DNA from: Actinomycetes bacterium
GTDB lineage: Bacteria > Actinomycetota > Actinomycetes > Actinomycetales > Micrococcaceae
DNA length: 10,336 nucleotides
Direction: 5' to 3'
Assembly (NCBI GenBank): GCA_023426375.1
Contig: JAFAAV010000095.1
Coordinates: 1-10,336, forward strand
Positions within the stretch are counted from its first letter, which is position 1. Every line of letters starts with the position of its first letter. Shown here one piece after another: positions 6,439-10,336 of the stretch. The notes under the pieces are model-generated. The model saw only the letters and a program-made list of their open reading frames with translations. It was not told where the DNA came from and made no database searches. A program made the translations under genes and the position numbers.

Positions 6439-7422
6439 ATGACTGAGTATGCAGAGAACTCGATTCTCGTTGTCACCCGGGCCACCGAATCCGGGGAGTT
6501 GGAAAAGACCACGGCAGGGCTGCTGAGCGCGGCCGCCTCGATCGGCACCCCCGTGGCGCTCGTGCTGAGCCCGGCCGGATCGGGTCAGGAGATGGCTCGG
6601 AAGGCCGGGGAACTCGGCGCCGCACAGGTCCTACTGGCCGAACAACCCGCCACCGAGCACCTGTGCGTGCCCGCAACGGATGCGCTCCAAGCTGCTGTCC
6701 AGCTGGTCGCTCCGGACGCCATTCTGATCCCGCATTCCAAGGACGGCCGTGACCTGGCCGGTCGATTTGCGGTCCGCGCCAAGCTGGCCGTGGCCGCGGA
6801 TGCCGTGGGTGTGCAGCGAGACGCTGAAGGCGTGGTCGCCCTGCATTCCGTGTACGGCGGTGCTTACGACACCACGTCAGCACCCACCTTCGGAACGTTC
6901 ATCATCACGGTGCGTGAGGGCGCCGTCAACAGCCGCGCCGAGGCCCGGGATTCCCAGGTGGACACGCTGCAGGTGACGGCTTCCGGCGCTCCCGCCGCGG
7001 AGGTCACCTCATTCGAGGCCGTCACCGGTAACTCCTCCCGCCCGGAACTGCGTACTGCGGACAAGGTCGTGGCCGGCGGTCGTGGCCTGGGTTCCGAGGA
7101 GAAATTCGAATTGGTCGGTGAGCTCGCGGACGTGCTCGGTGCCGCCGTGGGGGCTTCCCGCGCCGCCGTGGACGCCGGTTACGTGGAGCAGACCTTGCAG
7201 GTCGGGCAGACCGGTGTGTCCGTGTCGCCCCAGTTGTACGTGGCGCTCGGGATCTCCGGTGCCATCCAGCACCGTGCAGGCATGCAGACCGCCAAGACGA
7301 TCGTGGCCATCAACAAGGACGCGGATTCCCCGATCTTCGAGGTCGCGGATTTCGGTATCGTCGGCGACATCTTCAAGGTCGTCCCGCAGCTGATCAGCGA
7401 GCTCGAGACGCGAAGGAAGTAA
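6439..7422 (+). CDS. etfA: Electron transfer flavoprotein alpha subunit
   Basis: This is the FAD-binding subunit (327 aa) of ETF. The C-terminal FAD domain is intact: VVAGGRGLGS (210-219), GASRAAVDAGYVE (238-250), QVGQTGVSVSPQLY (254-267), GISGAIQHRAGM (271-282, with the conserved Gln-His near flavin), INKDADSPIF (291-300) and DFGIVGDIF (304-312). The N-terminal domain (about 1-190) is more divergent, as usual in the family. A strong AAGGAG ribosome site lies 7 bases before the ATG, and its AAG overlaps the etfB stop region. With EtfB it carries electrons from flavoprotein dehydrogenases to the membrane. No ETF:quinone oxidoreductase (EtfD or FixC type) lies beside it; the next gene, 3 bp away, is a membrane cytochrome b instead. 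Confidence 0.96.
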   Translation: MTEYAENSILVVTRATESGELEKTTAGLLSAAASIGTPVALVLSPAGSGQEMARKAGELGAAQVLLAEQPATEHLCVPATDALQAAVQLVAPDAILIPHSKDGRDLAGRFAVRAKLAVAADAVGVQRDAEGVVALHSVYGGAYDTTSAPTFGTFIITVREGAVNSRAEARDSQVDTLQVTASGAPAAEVTSFEAVTGNSSRPELRTADKVVAGGRGLGSEEKFELVGELADVLGAAVGASRAAVDAGYVEQTLQVGQTGVSVSPQLYVALGISGAIQHRAGMQTAKTIVAINKDADSPIFEVADFGIVGDIFKVVPQLISELETRRK

Positions 7423-7425
7423 ACC

Positions 7426-9495
7426 ATGGCCACGTACACAGCCTGGTCACGCACCGGCTTGCCTCGGGTGAGCGGCGGTGACCCGTGGCCGCCGCACTTC
7501 GAGTTGTCCGGATCCGTTGGCGGGACCACCCCGCCAGTGCACCATTCCGTCGCTTCAACGACCAGCACCCCCGCCGACGACGCCGCGCTGCCCAGTCACG
7601 CGGCCACGGTCACCGAGATGACGCCGATTGAGACGGCGACCTCCGAGACTACGGCCCCCGAACTGGAGGTGGCTGACCACGCGGCGCCTGAACACACGAC
7701 GTCGGTAGAGCAGCCCGCCGCAAACGAGGAGCAAGTGACCGAGAGCAACGGTGCTGCGCTCGCGGCCCCCGTGGTCGGTGGCTCGGGTGGTGTGAGAATT
7801 CGCCGCGGTCTGCCGCGCGACTCCTCCGGTGAACCGTGGCCGATCGTTCCGGAGGGTTGGGCGGATGCGGCTGCGAGTTCAGAATCCTTGGCCACTGGCA
7901 ATGACGAGATGGCGACAGCGGAGCCGGGATCGCCCATGGGCCAACCCGCTGCCGATTCGACTGAGCAGCCTGTGTCGGCGACTCCTGCGGCCGAACCCGC
8001 AGCATCAGCCACCACGGCACTCGCACCGGTGGCCGCGGGTGGTGGTGACCTGCCCGCCGTGACGGCAGATAGTGGGGACCGAACGACCGTGACGCTGCGC
8101 CGAGGCTTGCCTCGAGACACTTCCGGTGAAGCGTGGCCCGTGGTGACCGGGGGAACAATCGAGGTGCCCGCGGCTGCTCTCGGCAATGCTGCAAAGAGCA
8201 CCGGCGACAGCGCGGCCACCAGCGTCAACCGAGTGGCCGCGGATGCCCCGCAGTCTCAGTCGGACCAGACATCTCAACCGGACCAGGTTTCCCAGGCCAC
8301 GCCGGTTGCCGCATCCGCCCAGGCTGCTCGACCCGCAGAAAGTTCATCAGCTGCAGCATCCGCTGCACCGGCACGACCCGTGCAGGACCCCTCAACTGCG
8401 CAGCCCGCTGCACCCGCACGGCCTGCGGCCGCGGCCCACGGTGCGACCGCACCTACGGCCAAGGCACCCTCATCAAGCTCTACGCCAGCGCGGCCGGCAC
8501 CGACGCGGCCCGCGGCGTCGTCGGCGACTGCGGGTGGAGCGTCGGCAGCCAAGACGGCTCCGGCCACACCGGCCGAGAAGCCCAAGGAAGCGAAGCTCTA
8601 CGGTTCACGCACTCTGGGGCAGTGGCTCAAGCTGGGTGTTCTCTCGGTCCTGGGCGCGCTGGCAGCCGCGGCCATCCTGATTCTGGCCGCGCGCGGTGTG
8701 ACCACGCTGCCCGGTGTGCCCGAGTTCCTGGAGCGCTACCCCGGTGAATATCACCTGCCGGAATCCGCCGAGCCGGGCTTCCCCTGGTGGGTGCGGTGGT
8801 CGCACTTCCTGAACATCTTCCTGATGGTTCTGATCATCCGCACGGGCCTGCAGGTGCGCACGCAACAGAAACCCCCTGCCTACTGGACGCCCAAGAAGGG
8901 CGGCAAGAAGGTCAGTATCAACCTGTGGCTGCATCAGAGTCTGGACGTGATCTGGTTGCTCAACGGTCTGGCCTTTGTGGTGTTGCTGCTCGCATCCGGC
9001 CACTGGATGCGGATCGTGCCGACCAGCTGGGAAGTGTTCCCCAACGCGGCCTCCGCGATGCTGCAGTACATGACCCTGGACTGGCCGGTCGAGAACGGCT
9101 GGGTGAACTACAACGGTCTGCAGCAGCTCATGTACTTCCTGGTGGTCTTCGTGGCGGCACCGCTGGCTGCGCTGACCGGTGTGCGCATGAGTGAGTGGTG
9201 GCCCAAGAATGCCAAGTTGCTCAACAAGATCTTCCCGGTGGAGGTCGCTCGAGCCATCCACTTCCCGACCATGTTGTTCTTCGTGTTCTTCATCGTGGTG
9301 CACGTGTTCCTGGTGTTCGCCACCGGGGCGCTGCGCAACCTGAACCATATGTACGCGGGGCAGGACGTGGTCAACTGGACGGGGTTCTTCCTGTTCGCGG
9401 CCTCGTTGCTGGTGATCGTGGGCGGTTGGTTCGCCGCGCGGCCACTGGTGCTCGCGCCGATCGCCAGATTGTTCGGTCAGGTCAGTTCCCGATAA
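7426..9495 (+). CDS. Cytochrome b561/Ni-hydrogenase-type membrane protein with long disordered N-terminus and three GLPR/WP repeats
   Basis: The protein has 689 aa in two parts. Residues 1 to about 390 are soluble, Ala/Pro/Thr/Ser-rich and probably disordered, with three short repeats (9-22, 126-139, 225-238) of form RxGLPR-x3-G-x2-WP. Residues about 397-689 are a membrane domain with helices near 400-422, 455-475, 505-524, 567-585, 613-633 and 652-673. His460 (RWSHFLNIF), His503 (LWLHQSL) and the pair His612/His626 (RAIHFP...VVHVFL, 14 apart) resemble the b-heme ligands of cytochrome b561 / formate-dehydrogenase-gamma-like proteins. There is no signal peptide, so the tail is probably cytoplasmic, where ETF is. 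The start has AAGGAAG upstream and lies 3 bp after etfA. A role as a membrane electron acceptor for ETF, reducing menaquinone, is inferred from gene order only. The tail could be a docking arm. The substrate side and heme number are unproven. Confidence 0.85.
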   Translation: MATYTAWSRTGLPRVSGGDPWPPHFELSGSVGGTTPPVHHSVASTTSTPADDAALPSHAATVTEMTPIETATSETTAPELEVADHAAPEHTTSVEQPAANEEQVTESNGAALAAPVVGGSGGVRIRRGLPRDSSGEPWPIVPEGWADAAASSESLATGNDEMATAEPGSPMGQPAADSTEQPVSATPAAEPAASATTALAPVAAGGGDLPAVTADSGDRTTVTLRRGLPRDTSGEAWPVVTGGTIEVPAAALGNAAKSTGDSAATSVNRVAADAPQSQSDQTSQPDQVSQATPVAASAQAARPAESSSAAASAAPARPVQDPSTAQPAAPARPAAAAHGATAPTAKAPSSSSTPARPAPTRPAASSATAGGASAAKTAPATPAEKPKEAKLYGSRTLGQWLKLGVLSVLGALAAAAILILAARGVTTLPGVPEFLERYPGEYHLPESAEPGFPWWVRWSHFLNIFLMVLIIRTGLQVRTQQKPPAYWTPKKGGKKVSINLWLHQSLDVIWLLNGLAFVVLLLASGHWMRIVPTSWEVFPNAASAMLQYMTLDWPVENGWVNYNGLQQLMYFLVVFVAAPLAALTGVRMSEWWPKNAKLLNKIFPVEVARAIHFPTMLFFVFFIVVHVFLVFATGALRNLNHMYAGQDVVNWTGFFLFAASLLVIVGGWFAARPLVLAPIARLFGQVSSR
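7450..8139 (+). repeat. Three copies of a GLPR-x3-G-x2-WP coding repeat
   Basis: Copy 1 is at 7450-7491 (RTGLPRVSGGDPWP), copy 2 at 7801-7842 (RRGLPRDSSGEPWP) and copy 3 at 8098-8139 (RRGLPRDTSGEAWP). They are about 115 and 99 residues apart within low-complexity linkers that are not conserved with one another. The DNA of the copies differs at synonymous positions, so the peptide rather than the nucleotide sequence appears to be maintained. Copy 1 sits at the very N-terminus. This looks like a short linear binding motif displayed several times on a flexible arm. Confidence 0.8.
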
Positions 9496-9513
9496 CCGCA
9501 GTGAGTCTGCAGA

Positions 9514-9540
9514 TGTACCCGGTCCCCAGGGCCGGGTACA
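9514..9540. promoter_or_regulatory. Inverted repeat TGTACCCGG-N9-CCGGGTACA before the GntR gene
   Basis: Perfect 9-bp arms are separated by 9 bases, beginning 19 bases after the cytochrome-b stop and ending 10 bases before a candidate -10. No T-run follows, so an intrinsic terminator is possible but not obvious. Arms containing GTAC and lying over the -35 region fit an autoregulatory operator for the downstream GntR/FCD protein, whose family often binds GT...AC dyads. Both roles may apply. Confidence 0.55.
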
Positions 9541-9550
9541 CCTGTTCGGA

Positions 9551-9556
9551 TAGTAT
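9551..9556 (+). promoter_or_regulatory. Candidate -10 element of the GntR-family gene
   Basis: TAGTAT fits TANNNT and lies 42 bases before the ATG. The -35 position falls inside the inverted repeat and has no recognisable consensus. The call is supported mainly by placement and by the locally AT-richer sequence. Confidence 0.35.
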
Positions 9557-9598
9557 TTCTGCCCGTAGCACCGACCATCTTGGAAGCGGAGTAATCCC

Positions 9599-10270
9599 AT
9601 GAATGCAGCCCCCCGGAGACGACTCCAACTCAGTGACGAGGTGGCTTCGTACCTGCGGCAGGCCATCATCGCGGGAGAGCTCAAGCCCGGTGCCTCGATC
9701 CGCGTGGAGACCCTCGCGGAAACGCTGGACGTCTCCGCCACTCCCGTGCGCGAGGCGCTCCAGGCCCTGCGTGTCGAGGGGTTCATCGACCTCGCCCCGC
9801 GCCGTGGTTTCGCAGTGGCACGCCTGGTCGCCAAGGACATTCGGGACATCTTCGAGGCTCACGCACTGATCGCCGGTGAGCTGGCGGCACGGGCTGCAGA
9901 ACTGGCCACCGATGAGCAGGTGCAGGAACTCAAGAACCTGCACGACCGCCTCATGAAGGCCGCCCGGGTGGATGACCACGAGGCGCTCGAACTCAGGAAC
10001 CACGAGTTCCACAGCCTGATCTACCGCATGGCGGACTCGGAGCGGTTGCGCTGGGCGCTGGGGATCTTCGTCAAGTTCGTTCCCCGGGCGTTCTACGCGC
10101 AGATCGAGGGCTGGCCGGAGACCACTGCTTCCGATCACTCCGAGGTCATCGACGCCGTCTCGGCCCGGGACGCGGTCGGTGCGCGTCGCAGCATGGAACA
10201 GCACATCCGCAAGTCAGGCGAGCAGCTCGCCCAGTACTTCGAGCGCCGTCAGGAACAGTCGGAAGAATAG
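9599..10270 (+). CDS. GntR-family transcriptional regulator, FadR/FCD subfamily
   Basis: This DNA-binding repressor or activator has 223 aa. Residues about 9-75 are the winged helix-turn-helix, with the GntR signature IIAGELKPGASIRVETLAETL (23-43, in part), then DVSATPVREALQALRVEGF (44-62) and wing residues LAPRRGFAVA (65-74). Residues about 78-212 are an all-helical FCD ligand domain. NHEFH (134-138), His180 and His202 stand where FCD proteins usually place their metal/ligand-binding Asp/Asn and His residues. GGAG lies 7 bases before the ATG. It follows the etf-cytochrome b unit in the same direction but has its own apparent promoter and operator. FCD proteins often sense carboxylates or fatty-acid-related ligands. 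The target here is unknown; autoregulation and control of the neighbouring etf unit are plausible inferences. Confidence 0.92.
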   Translation: MNAAPRRRLQLSDEVASYLRQAIIAGELKPGASIRVETLAETLDVSATPVREALQALRVEGFIDLAPRRGFAVARLVAKDIRDIFEAHALIAGELAARAAELATDEQVQELKNLHDRLMKAARVDDHEALELRNHEFHSLIYRMADSERLRWALGIFVKFVPRAFYAQIEGWPETTASDHSEVIDAVSARDAVGARRSMEQHIRKSGEQLAQYFERRQEQSEE

Positions 10271-10286
10271 TCCGCACACGCTAGAA

Positions 10287-10336
10287 CCCCGGCGGGGCAA
10301 AACCCGTGAGGGGAGGGCCCCCGGGGGGTGGGGGGG
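10287..10336 (+). other. GC-rich tail with short hairpin and G-runs after the GntR gene
   Basis: CCCC-GGC-GGGG (10287-10297) is a 4-bp-stem hairpin followed by CAAAA. It could be a weak terminator for the regulator gene. From 10310 the sequence becomes runs of G (4, 3, 6 and 6 Gs, separated by A, CCCCC and T), which fits the pattern of a potential G-quadruplex. The window ends in this run, so it may also be a sequence or assembly edge. No coding start is visible in it. Confidence 0.35.

Noticed and set aside
7596..8747. Several open frames on both strands across the Ala/Pro-rich part of the cytochrome-b gene
   Set aside because: Low-complexity GC-rich coding DNA lacks stops in all frames. 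Only the 7426-9495 frame continues into a recognisable domain.
8605..9849. 414-aa open frame antisense to the cytochrome-b membrane domain and the start of the regulator
   Set aside because: It is rich in His/Gln/Arg, as expected for the reverse complement of hydrophobic helices, and it spans two real genes and their gap.

Overview
The window reads as a chromosomal segment of a high-GC Gram-positive actinobacterium, most likely Micrococcales and perhaps Micrococcaceae. This rests on base composition, codon use with G or C in the third position, the three-subunit type-B succinate dehydrogenase (sdhCAB), the actinobacterial IdsA-style polyprenyl diphosphate synthase and the etfBA order. The genus cannot be fixed from the sequence alone. 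No RNA genes, insertion sequences, CRISPR arrays, phage genes or transposases were seen.

Layout. (1) 1-2818, minus strand: a succinate dehydrogenase operon transcribed right to left, sdhC (254 aa) > sdhA (652 aa) > sdhB (only the first 15 codons are in the window). (2) 2819-2941: a divergent control region with a perfect 20-bp palindrome at 2906-2925. (3) 2942-5381, plus strand: a cytochrome P450 followed 4 bp later by a polyprenyl diphosphate synthase, a two-gene unit. (4) 5382-5650: a 269-bp gap holding a hairpin, a 12-bp palindrome and a strikingly AT-rich promoter. (5) 5651-9495, plus strand: etfB, etfA and a large cytochrome-b membrane protein, tightly packed (gaps of 11 and 3 bp). (6) 9496-9598: a gap with a 9-bp-arm inverted repeat next to a promoter. 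(7) 9599-10270: a GntR/FCD-type regulator. (8) 10271-10336: a GC-rich tail ending in G-runs.

How the genes fit together. Succinate dehydrogenase and the electron-transfer flavoprotein both deliver electrons to the quinone pool, which is menaquinone in most actinobacteria. A polyprenyl diphosphate synthase could supply a prenyl chain for menaquinone, carotenoid or another terpenoid, and the coupled P450 could oxidise such a lipid. This shared respiratory/isoprenoid theme is an inference. The most unusual object is the cytochrome-b protein after etfA. It has a roughly 390-residue Ala/Pro/Thr/Ser-rich N-terminal tail carrying three copies of a GLPR-x3-G-x2-WP motif, fused to a six-helix membrane domain with b-heme-type histidines. 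Its position suggests a membrane electron acceptor for ETF that differs from classical ETF:quinone oxidoreductase. The P450 is also atypical: the I-helix acidic residue is Val and the ExxR glutamate is Asp.
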